This document shows, one piece after another, positions 1 to 8,287 of a DNA stretch of 64,000 nt (its first letter is position 1; each line of letters begins with the position of its first letter). Made by a program: the position numbers and the translations under genes. This DNA comes from Aromatoleum tolulyticum (GTDB lineage: Bacteria > Pseudomonadota > Gammaproteobacteria > Burkholderiales > Rhodocyclaceae). Where the stretch lies: assembly GCF_900156155.1 (NCBI RefSeq), contig NZ_FTMD01000023.1, positions 1 through 64,000 of the forward strand, read 5' to 3'. The notes under the pieces are model-generated. The model did not search any database, had not been told where the DNA came from, and saw only the letters and a list, made by a program, of their open reading frames with translations.

Positions 1-106
1 GAGCCCCCTGAAGGGTCGTTGAAGACCACAACGTTGATAGGTCGGGTGTGGAAGCGCAGTAATGCGTTAAGCTAACCGATACTAATTGCCCGTGAGGCTT
101 GATCCT
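1..106 (+). rRNA. rrl: 23S ribosomal RNA, 3' end only (partial)
   Basis: The first about 106 bases match the conserved 3' end of bacterial 23S rRNA. The segment GTTAAGCTAACCGATACTAA and the closing CCGTGAGGCTTGATCCT closely resemble the last bases of E. coli 23S. The gene begins outside the window, so this is the tail of a ribosomal RNA operon whose 16S and internal tRNAs are not visible. The exact mature end is set by homology and could differ by a few bases. The spacer at 107-193 is AC-rich and holds no gene. Confidence 0.95.
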
Positions 107-193
107 ATAACCCTGGATCGACAGCGAACTCAACACGCCAAAATACAATCACACCCCCACACACTCTACTTCCCCCACTTTGTGACCCTTTAC

Positions 194-310
194 AGTCTGA
201 CGACCATAGCGTCCTGGAACCACTCCTTCCCATCCCGAACAGGACAGTGAAACAGGTCCGCGCCGATGATAGTGCTCTTCGTGAGTGCGAAAGTAGGTCA
301 TCGTCAGACT
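194..310 (+). rRNA. rrf: 5S ribosomal RNA
   Basis: This 117-nt segment has the 5S layout. The terminal helix is perfect: AGTCTGACGA at 194-203 pairs with TCGTCAGACT at 301-310. Between them lie the conserved CCATAGCG, CCCGAAC, AGTGAAAC and GCGCCGATGATAGTG blocks. It follows the 23S tail by about 88 nt and is followed by a strong terminator, so it closes the rRNA operon. Ends are inferred from the terminal helix. Confidence 0.96.
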
Positions 311-320
311 ACCTACTCCC

Positions 321-360
321 AAAAAAGCCGCTCTTCCTAAACAGGATCAGCGGCTTTTTT
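321..360 (+). terminator. Rho-independent terminator of the rRNA operon
   Basis: The arms AAAAAAGCCGCT (321-332) and AGCGGCTTTTTT (349-360) are perfectly complementary around a 16-nt loop and end in six T residues. This is a canonical intrinsic terminator directly after the 5S gene. The A-tract on the left arm would allow some function on the minus strand as well. Confidence 0.9.
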
Positions 361-503
361 GCGTCTACGCTCCGGATTTCGTGTTAGGCCGGATTTGTTG
401 TATGTTGCTGTCAATCGCCCGCAAGTCGGCGTGTGCGGCTCGAAACGAGTTGGCCGGCGAAATTGCGGCGTCATCTGCCCTTCCGGTTTCAAGGAGATAG
501 ACG

Positions 504-1076
504 ATGCAAGCAGTCCGTTTGTGCAAGGTACAGGTGGTGGCCGCGCTTCTTGCCGGTCTTCTGGGGTGCGGCTTTGCAAATGCCGAGAAGCCTGATCATG
601 CAGGAGGGGGCGGCAAGGGCGGGCAACACGAGCGGGCCGAGAAGGGGCACGGCGGAAAGGGCGGCGGGCAGCAAAAGGGCGAGCGGGACGATCGGGGGCC
701 CGCGGACCGTGATGGCCGCGATAGCGCGGCGCGTTCGCGAGACAGTGGTTCACGCCATGTCGTGACACGTTTCGAGACGCGGGAGCGGACGGTGATCCGG
801 GAGTATTTCGCGCGCGAAGGGGGGGCGGGCAGATGTCCTCCCGGCCTCGCCAAGAAAGGTAATGGCTGCATGCCCCCGGGCCAGGCGAAAAAATGGGCGG
901 TTGGTCGGGCGTTGCCACGCGATGTCGTGTATTACGATCTTCCGCCTGCGCTCGTCGTTGAGATCGGGGTGCCGCCGCCGGGGCACAAGTTCGTGCGAGT
1001 TGCCGGGGACATCCTGATGATCGCCATCGGGACAAGCATGGTTGTAGATGCAATTGAGGATCTGGGCGGGTTGTGA
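504..1076 (+). CDS. CigR/RcnB-like exported protein
   Basis: The 190-residue protein starts at an ATG preceded by AAGGAG at 491-496. The N-terminus is a secretion signal of about 22-27 residues. It contains LLGC at residues 19-22, which could be a lipobox, and ANA followed by EK, which could be a signal peptidase I site. A glycine-, lysine-, arginine- and aspartate-rich low-complexity region (about 30-85) follows. Next comes CPPGLAKK-GNGC-PPGQAKK with two cysteines, a hallmark of proteins annotated as anti-virulence regulator CigR family or RcnB-like. The C-terminus has a hydrophobic stretch (ILMIAIGTSMVV). Function in this organism is unknown; envelope location is inferred. The gene stands alone between the rRNA terminator and the end of flgN. 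Confidence 0.72.
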   Translation: MQAVRLCKVQVVAALLAGLLGCGFANAEKPDHAGGGGKGGQHERAEKGHGGKGGGQQKGERDDRGPADRDGRDSAARSRDSGSRHVVTRFETRERTVIREYFAREGGAGRCPPGLAKKGNGCMPPGQAKKWAVGRALPRDVVYYDLPPALVVEIGVPPPGHKFVRVAGDILMIAIGTSMVVDAIEDLGGL

Positions 1077-1200
1077 TCGCGCGCGATTCGGAATTGGCGG
1101 TAAATATGGCGCGGTCGGAACGCGGTGCGCGCTGGCTCAATTCCGTGGTACGACTTCGTGATGCCCTGAGGGGCGTGCTACTCGTCGTGGCTTTCCAGGG

Positions 1201-1228
1201 CCTGCGCGGGGGAGGTTCCCCGTGCAGG
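1201..1228 (-). terminator. Hairpin downstream of flgN, possible terminator
   Basis: CCTGCGCGGGG (1201-1211) and CCCCGTGCAGG (1218-1228) form an 11-bp stem with one G-T pair and a 6-nt loop. It lies 12 nt beyond the flgN stop in the direction of flgN transcription. No T-run follows, so an intrinsic terminator is only tentative. Confidence 0.35.
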
Positions 1229-1239
1229 CTTAGTTTGCC

Positions 1240-1719
1240 TTAAGCGCTGCCGAGGTGGCGGCCACCGCCGCCGGGGCGGGCGATTCCGGCGGAATCATAG
1301 AGCTGCGGCTGCCGGGCGGCGTCGAGCAGAATCGACATCGCGGCCTGGTTATGCTGGAGGCGCTCGGAGATGAGTTTGCCGTTCAGTTCGTTGCGTGCCT
1401 GCGCGTCGCGTGCGAGCGCGTGAATTTCGTCCCAGCGCCTGAGACTGTCCGGCAACGGCTCGCACACCTCGCGGATCGCGGCATCGGTGTTCGGACGACG
1501 AAGCCTGCCGAGCAGCAGGGCGCGGTCGTTGTGGATGCGCTGCAGCTGATGGAAGCGTTCGGTCTTTTCGCGTGTCAGGACGAGCAGGCTGTCGGCATCG
1601 CCGGCGAGGAGCAGGGCTTCCTCGCGTTCGAGCAGCGCAAGGAAGCCGCGCAGCAGAACCGCCTCGCTGTCGATCAGCTGGACGAGGCGCTGAAGTTCGG
1701 GCTGCAGATTCACGGACAC
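1240..1719 (-). CDS. flgN: FlgN, export chaperone for FlgK and FlgL
   Basis: The 159-residue, helix-rich protein has the heptad-like pattern of the FlgN family (QRLVQLIDSEA near residue 10, LAGDADSLLVLTREKTE near 40). FlgN is a cytoplasmic chaperone that holds the hook-filament junction proteins FlgK and FlgL and delivers them to the flagellar export gate. It follows flgM directly: the flgM stop TAG and the flgN start GTG share one base. Translation is therefore almost certainly coupled, and GTG is the chosen start. Family recognition rests on length, composition and the flgM-flgN pairing. The C-terminal tail is glycine-rich. Confidence 0.85.
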   Translation of the reverse strand: MSVNLQPELQRLVQLIDSEAVLLRGFLALLEREEALLLAGDADSLLVLTREKTERFHQLQRIHNDRALLLGRLRRPNTDAAIREVCEPLPDSLRRWDEIHALARDAQARNELNGKLISERLQHNQAAMSILLDAARQPQLYDSAGIARPGGGGRHLGSA

Positions 1720-2015
1720 TATTTCTGCGCGTCGAGCATCTGGCGCACGCTCTCGATCAGGCCGTCGGCGATGCGGTTGGCGTCGACCTTGAAGCGACCT
1801 TCGCTGATCGCCTGACGGATTTCATCGACGCGGTTGCGGTCGATCTCGGGTGCGGCGGCCATCGCTGCTTCGGCCTTGTTGAGGCTGGACGAGAGCGAGG
1901 ACAGCTCGACCTTTTCATTCGCGGCGCTGGCAATCGTCGTGCTGGCCGGGCGTTTTTCCCGGGCTTCTCCGGCCGGGGCGGACCCCGGCGGCTTCAGTGT
2001 TCCCTCGATTTTCAT
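1719..2015 (-). CDS. flgM: FlgM, anti-sigma-28 factor
   Basis: The 98-residue protein has the FlgM arrangement: an alanine- and proline-rich N-terminal half, then the conserved sigma-binding C-terminal half with VELSSLSSSL, RVDEIRQAISEGRFKVD and ANRIADGLIE. FlgM holds FliA (sigma-28) inactive until the hook-basal body is complete and is then exported through it, which releases late-gene transcription. A good sigma-28 promoter lies 34 nt upstream, so FlgM is probably made more once sigma-28 is free, a known feedback loop. The fliA gene is not in this window. Confidence 0.93.
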   Translation of the reverse strand: MKIEGTLKPPGSAPAGEAREKRPASTTIASAANEKVELSSLSSSLNKAEAAMAAAPEIDRNRVDEIRQAISEGRFKVDANRIADGLIESVRQMLDAQK

Positions 2016-2048
2016 GGCGCTACTCCCATTAAGCGGTCTCTGCTCGTG

Positions 2049-2075
2049 TTGACGACCGCAGGAGCGAAAACTTTA
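2049..2075 (-). promoter_or_regulatory. Sigma-28 (FliA) promoter upstream of flgM
   Basis: On the minus strand TAAAGTTT (complement of 2068-2075) is followed after exactly 11 nt by GTCGTCAA (complement of 2049-2056). The -35 element is identical to the enteric sigma-28 consensus and the -10 element keeps 5 of 8 bases of GCCGATAA. Transcription would start near 2042 and reach the flgM ATG at 2015. Confidence 0.75.
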
Positions 2076-2102
2076 GGTTTAATTTTTCGCATGGCCGCGG
2101 AA

Positions 2103-2822
2103 TCAGAAATCGAGCTCGACGCTGCCGTCGGCGCGCGCCTTGCCCGAGATGACCTGGCCGCTGCCCAGGCGCACGCGCACGGGTTCTCCTGCTGCGGCGG
2201 CATTGAGTGCGCGCCCTTCATTGGTAACCGTGAAGCCGCTGCCGGATCCGACGACCTTGACGTTCTGGCCCTGCCGTACGGCCTGAGGCAGGCGGAGCAT
2301 GTCGGTGCGCAGCGCATTGCCTGCGGCAATCGTGAAGCGGGCGCTGTGGCCGACGGCCTGGGTCATGTCGGTCAGCGTATTGGGTGCTTCGCCCGCGAGG
2401 TCGCCGCTGCGCCGTTCGAGATCCGTCGGTGCGATCACCTGGCCGGCACGGATCGGGCGCGCGGCAACCAGATAGTCGCCGACGACCGAGATCTGCGCGG
2501 GCACATAGATCGTCCAGCCGATGGGAGATTCGCAGCGGACGCCGACGTTGATCCGGCCCCAGGCCCTCGTCCCCGGGGGGAGGAAGGGAACGAGCTCGGC
2601 GCAGGCGGGGAGCTGGTTCTGCGGATCGACGCCTTCGACGGTGATGCCGACCTTGCCCGGCAGGCCCGAAGTCTGCTGACCGAGGAACGTCATCACGGCC
2701 TGCCGGACCGGCGGCAGGGGCTGCTGAGCACCGGCGCTTCCGCCGGCGAGCGCGAGGCTCAGGGGCAGCAGGGAGATGACGGCGCGACGGCGGGAAGGAG
2801 GGATGAGGCGGTTCGAAAGCAT
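2103..2822 (-). CDS. flgA: FlgA, P-ring assembly chaperone
   Basis: The 239-residue periplasmic protein has a signal peptide (SLLPLSLALAGGSAGA then QQ), a SAF-like middle domain and the C-terminal beta-rich FlgA domain. The latter includes VAARPIRAGQVIAPTDLE, QAVRQGQNVKVVGSGSGFTV and VRVRLGSGQVISGKA. FlgA helps FlgI monomers assemble into the P ring. The frame is open far upstream, but GGTGGA sits 9-10 nt before the ATG at 2822, so that start is preferred over the ATG at 2831. The gene diverges from flgB and lies 87 nt ahead of flgM on the same strand. Confidence 0.92.
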   Translation of the reverse strand: MLSNRLIPPSRRRAVISLLPLSLALAGGSAGAQQPLPPVRQAVMTFLGQQTSGLPGKVGITVEGVDPQNQLPACAELVPFLPPGTRAWGRINVGVRCESPIGWTIYVPAQISVVGDYLVAARPIRAGQVIAPTDLERRSGDLAGEAPNTLTDMTQAVGHSARFTIAAGNALRTDMLRLPQAVRQGQNVKVVGSGSGFTVTNEGRALNAAAAGEPVRVRLGSGQVISGKARADGSVELDF

Positions 2823-2981
2823 GGGGCGCATTCCACCATGCGGCCGGCCGATCGGCAACCGGCAAAGTTTTCCGCTGCGGCTTGCCGGGTGCTGAGGCGG
2901 CACTGCTGAAAGCGGCGGAATTGGCCGGTATTTGCCGGTCTTATCGCGGCTAGGGGCTTGCGGGGTGCGGACTAAGATCGC

Positions 2982-2996
2982 TGGCATGGAAGGTGC
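2982..2996 (+). promoter_or_regulatory. Sigma-54 promoter upstream of flgB
   Basis: TGGCAT-N5-GTGC keeps the invariant GG and GC dinucleotides (2983-2984 and 2995-2996) at the required spacing of the TGGCAC-N5-TTGC consensus. It departs from it at one base in each element. Transcription would start near 3008, leaving a leader of about 54 nt before flgB. It fits control by the FleR-type activator encoded at 25984. Confidence 0.6.
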
Positions 2997-3061
2997 GATG
3001 AACCAGGTGCCAGCCGATGAAGAGCTTAACGGCCGTCGGCGACAGAACTTGAGGTGATGCC

Positions 3062-3466
3062 ATGAAGACCCAACTCGACAGCGCGCTGCAGTTTCACCAG
3101 ACGGCACTGAACCTGCAGGCGCAGCGGCAGCAGATGCTGGCGTCGAACATCGCCAACGCGGACACGCCGAACTACAAGGCGCGTGACATCGATTTCCGCA
3201 GCGCGCTGAAAGGGGCGCTGGGCGAACGCATGGGGCCGCTTGCGCTGGCAAGCACGTCTACGCGGCACCTCGACGTGGCCGGGGATATGCCGTTCGGCGC
3301 CTTCGTCGGGTATCGCCGCGAGTTCCAGTCCAGCGTGGACGGCAACACCGTGAATATGGACGCGGAGCGTGCCGCCTTCGCCGAGAACTCGGTGCACTAC
3401 GAGGCGAGTGTGACCTTCATCAACGGCCTGCTGCGCAGCATGCAGACAGCGATCACCGGTCAGTGA
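3062..3466 (+). CDS. flgB: FlgB, proximal rod protein
   Basis: The 134-residue protein carries the FlgB signature near its N-terminus: the rod motif MLASNIANADTPNYKARDIDF (about residues 27-47; M, L, ASNIAN and TPNYKA are key). The C-terminal helical segment supports rod packing. FlgB polymerises with FlgC, FlgF and FliE to form the periplasmic rod. AGGTG lies 7 nt before the ATG. The gene opens a ten-gene plus-strand operon and overlaps the start region of flgC. A sigma-54-like promoter lies about 70 nt upstream. Confidence 0.96.
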   Translation: MKTQLDSALQFHQTALNLQAQRQQMLASNIANADTPNYKARDIDFRSALKGALGERMGPLALASTSTRHLDVAGDMPFGAFVGYRREFQSSVDGNTVNMDAERAAFAENSVHYEASVTFINGLLRSMQTAITGQ

Positions 3467-3483
3467 GCGGAGGGCAGGCGTCC

Positions 3484-3888
3484 ATGAGCATGTTCAACGT
3501 ATTTGCGATCGCCGGATCCGCGCTGCATGCGCAATCCGCGCGGCTGAACGCCACGGCGTCGAATCTGGCGAATGCCGACAGCGTTGCGGGGCCCGACGGC
3601 CAGCCCTACCGTGCCAAGCAGGTGGTATTCACCGCCGCGCCGGTGGCGGGTCCGAACAGCGTCGGGGTCACGGTTTCGAACGTCGTCGAGAGCGCGGAGC
3701 CCGGGCGTCTGACCTATGACCCGAGCAGCCCGGCGGCGAACGCGGAAGGCTACGTCGAGATGTCGAACGTGAATGTGGTCGAGGAGATGACCAACATGAT
3801 CTCGGCTTCGCGTGCGTACCAGAACAACGCGGAAGTGATGAACACGGCGCGCACGCTGCTGCAGCGCACGCTGCAGATCGGGCAGTAA
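3484..3888 (+). CDS. flgC: FlgC, proximal rod protein
   Basis: The 134-residue rod protein has the N-terminal axial-family motif (LNATASNLANADSV) and the C-terminal FlgC pattern VNVVEEMTNMISASRAYQNNAEVMNTARTLL in its last third. The frame opens with a GTG at 3463, but GGAGGG at 3469-3474 is well spaced for the ATG at 3484, which gives the usual FlgC length. It joins FlgB, FlgF and FlgG in the rod and is exported by the type III flagellar apparatus. It is followed by flgD after 18 nt. Confidence 0.96.
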   Translation: MSMFNVFAIAGSALHAQSARLNATASNLANADSVAGPDGQPYRAKQVVFTAAPVAGPNSVGVTVSNVVESAEPGRLTYDPSSPAANAEGYVEMSNVNVVEEMTNMISASRAYQNNAEVMNTARTLLQRTLQIGQ

Positions 3889-3906
3889 GGTTTTCGGGAG
3901 CGGATC

Positions 3907-4584
3907 ATGGCAACGGTCAATAACACGGTTTCGTCGGCGGCTGATTCGGCACTGGCCTTGCTCGGGCGGAAGGACAGCACTTCGGCGAAATCCGATGTGG
4001 ATAGCCAGGGGCGCTTCCTGACGCTGCTGACGGCACAGTTGAAGAACCAGGATCCGATGAATCCGCTCGACAACGCGCAGGTGACTTCGCAGTTGGCGCA
4101 GATCAGCACGGTCGACGGCATCGAGCGGCTCAACACGATGCTGACGCAGCTGCTTGACGGGCAGCAGTCGTCCGAAGCCTTGCAGGCGGCGTCGCTGGTG
4201 GGACGCGGCGTGCTGATTCCGGGCAGCGGGCTGAAGCTCGGCGATGCCGGGTCGATCGGCGGCTTTGCGCTCGACGTCCCCGCCGATGCGGTCACGATGC
4301 ACATCAAGGATGCGCAGGGGCTGGAGGTCGCGGCGGTCAACCTCGGGTCCTTCGACGCCGGAACGCACAACTTCCAGTGGGACGGCACGACGAGCGACGG
4401 CAGCCGTGCAGCCAACGGCAAATACACGGTGAGCATCGAGGCGGTGACCGGCGGCAAGCCGGTTGCGGCGGAAGTCCTCGAATTCGGGGCGGTGACGAGC
4501 GTGGTGCGCGGCACCAAGGGTACCGACCTCCAGGTCGGCGACATGGGCATCTTCAAGATGTCCGATGTCCGCCAGATTGTTTGA
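3907..4584 (+). CDS. flgD: FlgD, hook-capping scaffold
   Basis: The 225-residue protein shows the conserved FlgD block FLTLLTAQLKNQDPMNPLDN (about residues 37-56) and then VTSQLAQISTVDGIERLN. A FlgD Ig-like and tudor-like C-terminal half follows (MHIKDAQG, WDGTTSDG, GKYTVSIEAV). FlgD caps the growing hook and is discarded when FlgK arrives. It lies between flgC and flgE in the standard order. RBS GGGAG sits a few bases upstream of the ATG. Confidence 0.96.
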   Translation: MATVNNTVSSAADSALALLGRKDSTSAKSDVDSQGRFLTLLTAQLKNQDPMNPLDNAQVTSQLAQISTVDGIERLNTMLTQLLDGQQSSEALQAASLVGRGVLIPGSGLKLGDAGSIGGFALDVPADAVTMHIKDAQGLEVAAVNLGSFDAGTHNFQWDGTTSDGSRAANGKYTVSIEAVTGGKPVAAEVLEFGAVTSVVRGTKGTDLQVGDMGIFKMSDVRQIV

Positions 4585-4620
4585 AGAATTGTTTGAGACC
4601 GAGTTTCCAGGGAGACGGCC

Positions 4621-5880
4621 ATGGCTTTCCAGCAAGGTTTGAGCGGACTTAATTCGTCCTCGAAGGCCCTCGATGTCATCAGCAACAACGTCGCGAACGC
4701 GAATACGGTCGGCTTCAAGGCCGGGCGCGCGGAGTTCTCCGACGTGTTTGCGGCCGCGCTGAACGGTGCCGGGGGTGGAACACAGGTGGGCATCGGGGCA
4801 GCGATCGGTGCCGTGACGCAGTTGTTCTCGCAGGGGAACATTACGACGACTAACAATCCGCTCGACGTTGCGATCAACGGCAACGGATTCTTCCGCATGT
4901 CTGCGTCGGACGGGACGATTGCCTACACGCGAAACGGGCAGTTCGACGTGAACAAGGACGGCTTCATCGTCAATTCGCAGGGCTACCAGCTGACGGGTTA
5001 CGCGGCGACGAATGGCGTGATCCTGACCGGAGGCGAGCCGCAGCGCCTGCAGCTCGATTTCTCCGATGTGCAGCCGAATCAGTCGTCGCAGATGATGCTG
5101 ACGATGAATTTCGACTCGCGCGAGCCGATTTCGCCGTCCTTCGATCCGACCAACCCGGCGCCGCTCGACCGCACGAACCCGACCGCGGGCGGGTACAACT
5201 TCTCGACCTCGGCGACCGCCTACGACACGCTGGGCAATGCGCACACGCTGACCTTCTTCTTCCAGAAGACCGCGGCGGGTACGTGGGACGGGTTCTACCA
5301 GGTGGATGGCACGGGCGACGCGATCGCGATTCCGGCTCCGGGTTCGCCGTTGCAGTTCGACACTGCGGGCACGATGACGGCGGGTGGCCAGTTCGACCTC
5401 ACTTTCCCCGAGTTCGCCGGGACCGGCGCTTCGGCAACCCAGACGATCAGTTTCAATCTGGCGGATTCGTCGCAGTTCGGTAGCGCCTTCGGCGTGAATA
5501 CGTTGCGTCAGGATGGCTTCGCGTCCGGTCGCCTGACGGGCATCACGATCGGTGACGACGGCGTGATCCTGGGGCGCTATAGCAACGGCCAGAGCCGCGA
5601 TCTTGGCCAGGTGGTGCTGGCGAACTTCCAGAGCCCCAACGGGCTGCTGTCCCTAGGCGGCAACCTGTGGGCCGAGTCGCCGGATTCGGGCCAGCCGATC
5701 GTCGGCGTGCCGGGCAGCGCCAACCTCGGCCTGCTCAATGCGGGCTCCATCGAGGAGGCGAACGTCGACCTGACGGCGGAGCTGGTGCAGTTGATCGTGC
5801 AGCAGCGCGCCTACCAGGCCAATGCGCAGTCCGTGCGCGCCCAGGACCAGATCCTGCAGACGTTGGTGAACCTGCGCTGA
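4621..5880 (+). CDS. flgE: FlgE, hook protein
   Basis: The 419-residue protein starts MAFQQGLSGLNSSSKALDVI and continues with SNNVANANTVGFKAGRAEFSD, the flagellar hook/basal-body N-terminal motif. It ends with the matching C-terminal motif (EEANVDLTAELVQLIVQQRAYQANAQSV, then LQTLVNLR). The FlgE beta-domain lies between them (about residues 170-300). Length is typical for FlgE. FlgE polymerises into the hook, the universal joint outside the outer membrane. GGGAGA precedes the ATG. Confidence 0.97.
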   Translation: MAFQQGLSGLNSSSKALDVISNNVANANTVGFKAGRAEFSDVFAAALNGAGGGTQVGIGAAIGAVTQLFSQGNITTTNNPLDVAINGNGFFRMSASDGTIAYTRNGQFDVNKDGFIVNSQGYQLTGYAATNGVILTGGEPQRLQLDFSDVQPNQSSQMMLTMNFDSREPISPSFDPTNPAPLDRTNPTAGGYNFSTSATAYDTLGNAHTLTFFFQKTAAGTWDGFYQVDGTGDAIAIPAPGSPLQFDTAGTMTAGGQFDLTFPEFAGTGASATQTISFNLADSSQFGSAFGVNTLRQDGFASGRLTGITIGDDGVILGRYSNGQSRDLGQVVLANFQSPNGLLSLGGNLWAESPDSGQPIVGVPGSANLGLLNAGSIEEANVDLTAELVQLIVQQRAYQANAQSVRAQDQILQTLVNLR

Positions 5881-5918
5881 TCGGCATAGTCGGCTGCGCG
5901 GGATAGGGAGAAGGGATC

Positions 5919-6659
5919 ATGGATCGGCTGATCTACACGGCGATGACGGGGGCGAAGCACACGATGGGCCAGCAGGCCGCCGTGTCGCACAACCTGGCGA
6001 ACGCCACCTCGACGGGTTTTCGCGCGGAGCTGCACAAGCTGCGCGCGGTGCCGGTGCAGGGCGAAGGGCTCGCGACGCGGGCCTTCGTCGTGGACGCGAG
6101 TGTGGCGTCGAACTTCGAGCCCGGACCCATGCAGCACACCGGGCGGCCGCTGGATGTGGCGGTGGAAGGCAAGGGCTGGATCGCGGTGCAGTTGCCGGAC
6201 GGGCGCGAGGCCTACACGCGTGACGGCAGCCTGCAGTTGAGCGCGAACGGCGTCGTGCAGACGCGCAGCGGTCTGCCGGTGCTGGGCGATGGCGGCCCCG
6301 TGACGATCCCGCCGGACAACGAGTTCCTGGTGGGCAAGGACGGCACCATTTCCGCACTGCAGGCGGGCGGGGCCGAGAACGTCATCAACGTGATCGGCCG
6401 ATTCAAGCTCGTGAATCCGCCCGAGGCGTCGCTGGTGCGCGGCGACGACGGTCTTTTCCGCCTGCAGGACGGCGCCGCTGCGCCTCAGGACGAGAACGTG
6501 CGCGTGGCGGGCGGCTATCTCGAGGGTAGCAACGTGAGCGTGGTCGACCAGATGGTGCAGATGATCTCGCTGGCACGCCAGTTCGAGATGCAGACCAAGA
6601 TGCTGCAGACCGCCGAGGCGAATGACCGCGCCGGCGCGCAGGTGCTCGCGGCCCGCTGA
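5919..6659 (+). CDS. flgF: FlgF, proximal rod protein
   Basis: The 246-residue rod protein begins MDRLIYTAMTGAKHTMGQQA and has the motif SHNLANATSTGFRAELH. The FlgF/FlgG middle domain includes PLDVAVEGKGWIAVQLPDG and AYTRDGSLQLSANG. The C-terminal NVSVVDQMVQMISLARQFEMQTKMLQTAE motif closes it. FlgF links proximal and distal rod. A GGGAGAAGGGA ribosome-binding stretch precedes the ATG. A 135-nt gap with a strong hairpin separates it from flgG, the largest gap inside this operon apart from regulatory regions. Confidence 0.96.
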   Translation: MDRLIYTAMTGAKHTMGQQAAVSHNLANATSTGFRAELHKLRAVPVQGEGLATRAFVVDASVASNFEPGPMQHTGRPLDVAVEGKGWIAVQLPDGREAYTRDGSLQLSANGVVQTRSGLPVLGDGGPVTIPPDNEFLVGKDGTISALQAGGAENVINVIGRFKLVNPPEASLVRGDDGLFRLQDGAAAPQDENVRVAGGYLEGSNVSVVDQMVQMISLARQFEMQTKMLQTAEANDRAGAQVLAAR

Positions 6660-6752
6660 CGGGCGGCGGGCGAGCAGGAAATTAGCGGGGCTTTTCGGCG
6701 GGTGTTCCGGCGATCGAGTCGATCCGCCCCGCCGTAAACTGACCCCGAGACT

Positions 6753-6773
6753 GCAGGCAGACCGTCTGCCTGC
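6753..6773 (+). other. Perfect 9-bp hairpin just upstream of flgG
   Basis: GCAGGCAGA (6753-6761) and TCTGCCTGC (6765-6773) are perfectly complementary with a 3-nt loop. There is no T-run, so it is not a normal terminator. It ends about 20 nt before the flgG ATG, just ahead of the GGAAAGGGAG ribosome-binding stretch. It could act as an mRNA-stability or processing element within the flgF-flgG gap. Confidence 0.5.
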
Positions 6774-6794
6774 GAAGGAAAGGGAGTCAGGATC

Positions 6795-7577
6795 ATGATT
6801 CGCTCATTGTGGATTGCACGGACCGGCCTCGAGGCGCAGCAGACTCAGCTGGACGTGATCTCGAACAACCTCGCGAACGTTTCCACCAACGGGTTCAAGC
6901 GTGCGCGCGCGGTGTTCGAGGATCTGCTCTACCAGACGATCCGCCAGCCGGGTGCGCAGAACACGCAGCAGAACCAGATCGGCAGCGGCCTGCAGATCGG
7001 CACTGGCGTACGTACGGTGGCGACCGAGCGCATCCACACGCAGGGCAACCTGCAGCAGACGGGCAATCCGCTCGACATGGCGGTCCAGGGCAACGGCTAT
7101 TTCCAGGTGACGCTGCCCGACGGCACGCCGGCCTACACGCGCGACGGCGCGTTCCAGCTCGATTCGCAAGGGCAGATCGTGACGGCCAGCGGCTACCCGC
7201 TCGAGCCGGCGATCATCATTCCGAACGATGCGCAGACCGTCACCATCGGCAAGGACGGCACCGTCAGCGTGCTGCAGGCCGGCCAGACGGCGCCGACTGT
7301 GGTCGGCAACATCCAGATCGCGACCTTCGTGAATCCGGGCGGTTTGTCGAGCGCGGGCGAAAACCTGTTCCGCGAGACCGCCTCGAGCGGCGTCGCGACG
7401 CCCAATGCGCCCGGGACCAACGGCGCCGGGGTGCTCAACCAGCAGTATGTCGAGACCTCGAACGTGAACGTCGCCGAGGAGCTGGTGAACATGATCACGA
7501 CGCAGCGCGCCTACGAGCTCAATTCGCGGGCCGTGCAGACGTCCGATCAGATGCTGGGGCGGCTGACGCAGCTGTAA
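6795..7577 (+). CDS. flgG: FlgG, distal rod protein
   Basis: The 260-residue protein is a textbook-length FlgG. It starts [20 protein letters not shown], followed by [27 protein letters not shown]. It contains [21 protein letters not shown] and [15 protein letters not shown], and ends with [37 protein letters not shown]. FlgG forms the distal rod that crosses the P and L rings. Its start is set by GGAAAGGGAG upstream. Confidence 0.97.
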   Translation: MIRSLWIARTGLEAQQTQLDVISNNLANVSTNGFKRARAVFEDLLYQTIRQPGAQNTQQNQIGSGLQIGTGVRTVATERIHTQGNLQQTGNPLDMAVQGNGYFQVTLPDGTPAYTRDGAFQLDSQGQIVTASGYPLEPAIIIPNDAQTVTIGKDGTVSVLQAGQTAPTVVGNIQIATFVNPGGLSSAGENLFRETASSGVATPNAPGTNGAGVLNQQYVETSNVNVAEELVNMITTQRAYELNSRAVQTSDQMLGRLTQL

Positions 7578-7587
7578 GGAGCCGATC

Positions 7588-8259
7588 ATGATGCGTCAGG
7601 TGCTGGGGGCGATTGCGGTGCTGCTGCTGTCGGGTTGCGCGTCGATCTATTCGACTCCGCCCACGGTGGTGCATCAGCCGATGACGGTGCGGCCGGAGGC
7701 GCGTGCGCAGATGGTGCCCGCGAACGGCTCGATCTACCAGGCCGCGCAACTGCGGCCGCTGTTCGAGGACCGCCGCGCGCGCCTCATCGGCGACACGCTG
7801 ACGATCAATCTCGTCGAACGCAACACGGCGCAGAAGCGCGCCAACAGCAGCGCGTCGCGTGCCTCGGACGTCACCGGCGGCATCACGGCAGCGTCGAAGG
7901 TGCCGCTGTCGGGCCTCGCGGGCATGAATCTGCAGGCCGGCGTCGAGTCGGACTTCGAGGGGGCGGGCGCTTCGGCGGCGAACAACGTGTTCAACGGCAC
8001 GATCACCGTGACGGTGATCGAGGTGTATCCGAACGGCAACCTGCTCGTGTCGGGCGAGAAGCAGATGGCGATCAATCAGGGCAACGAGTTCATCCGCTTT
8101 TCCGGCGTGATCAATCCGAACACGGTGACGGCTGCGAACACGGTGCAGTCGACGCAGGTCGCGGATGCGCGGATCGAATACAAGGGTAGCGGTTACATCG
8201 ACGAATCGAACACGATGGGCTGGCTGCAGCGCTTCTTCGTGGCGGTGTCGCCGTTCTGA
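7588..8259 (+). CDS. flgH: FlgH, L-ring lipoprotein
   Basis: The 223-residue outer-membrane lipoprotein has a lipobox (LLLSGC, Cys17). The FlgH core includes [53 protein letters not shown] and [22 protein letters not shown]. FlgH forms the L ring bushing in the outer membrane. AAGGAG lies 6 nt before the first of two consecutive ATG codons. It is followed by flgI after about 25 nt. Confidence 0.96.
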   Translation: MMRQVLGAIAVLLLSGCASIYSTPPTVVHQPMTVRPEARAQMVPANGSIYQAAQLRPLFEDRRARLIGDTLTINLVERNTAQKRANSSASRASDVTGGITAASKVPLSGLAGMNLQAGVESDFEGAGASAANNVFNGTITVTVIEVYPNGNLLVSGEKQMAINQGNEFIRFSGVINPNTVTAANTVQSTQVADARIEYKGSGYIDESNTMGWLQRFFVAVSPF

Positions 8260-8287
8260 GCGCTTCGATGCGTCGCGGGAGTGGATG

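Noticed and set aside
337-1140. Minus-strand 267-codon ORF opposite the CigR-like gene
   Set aside because: It has no ribosome-binding site, is Arg/Pro-rich and overlaps the rRNA terminator. The plus-strand frame has a signal peptide and a family motif.
3460-5244. Long minus-strand ORFs opposite flgC-flgE and other flagellar genes
   Set aside because: The plus-strand products are recognised rod and hook proteins. The antisense frames show only codon-bias products.
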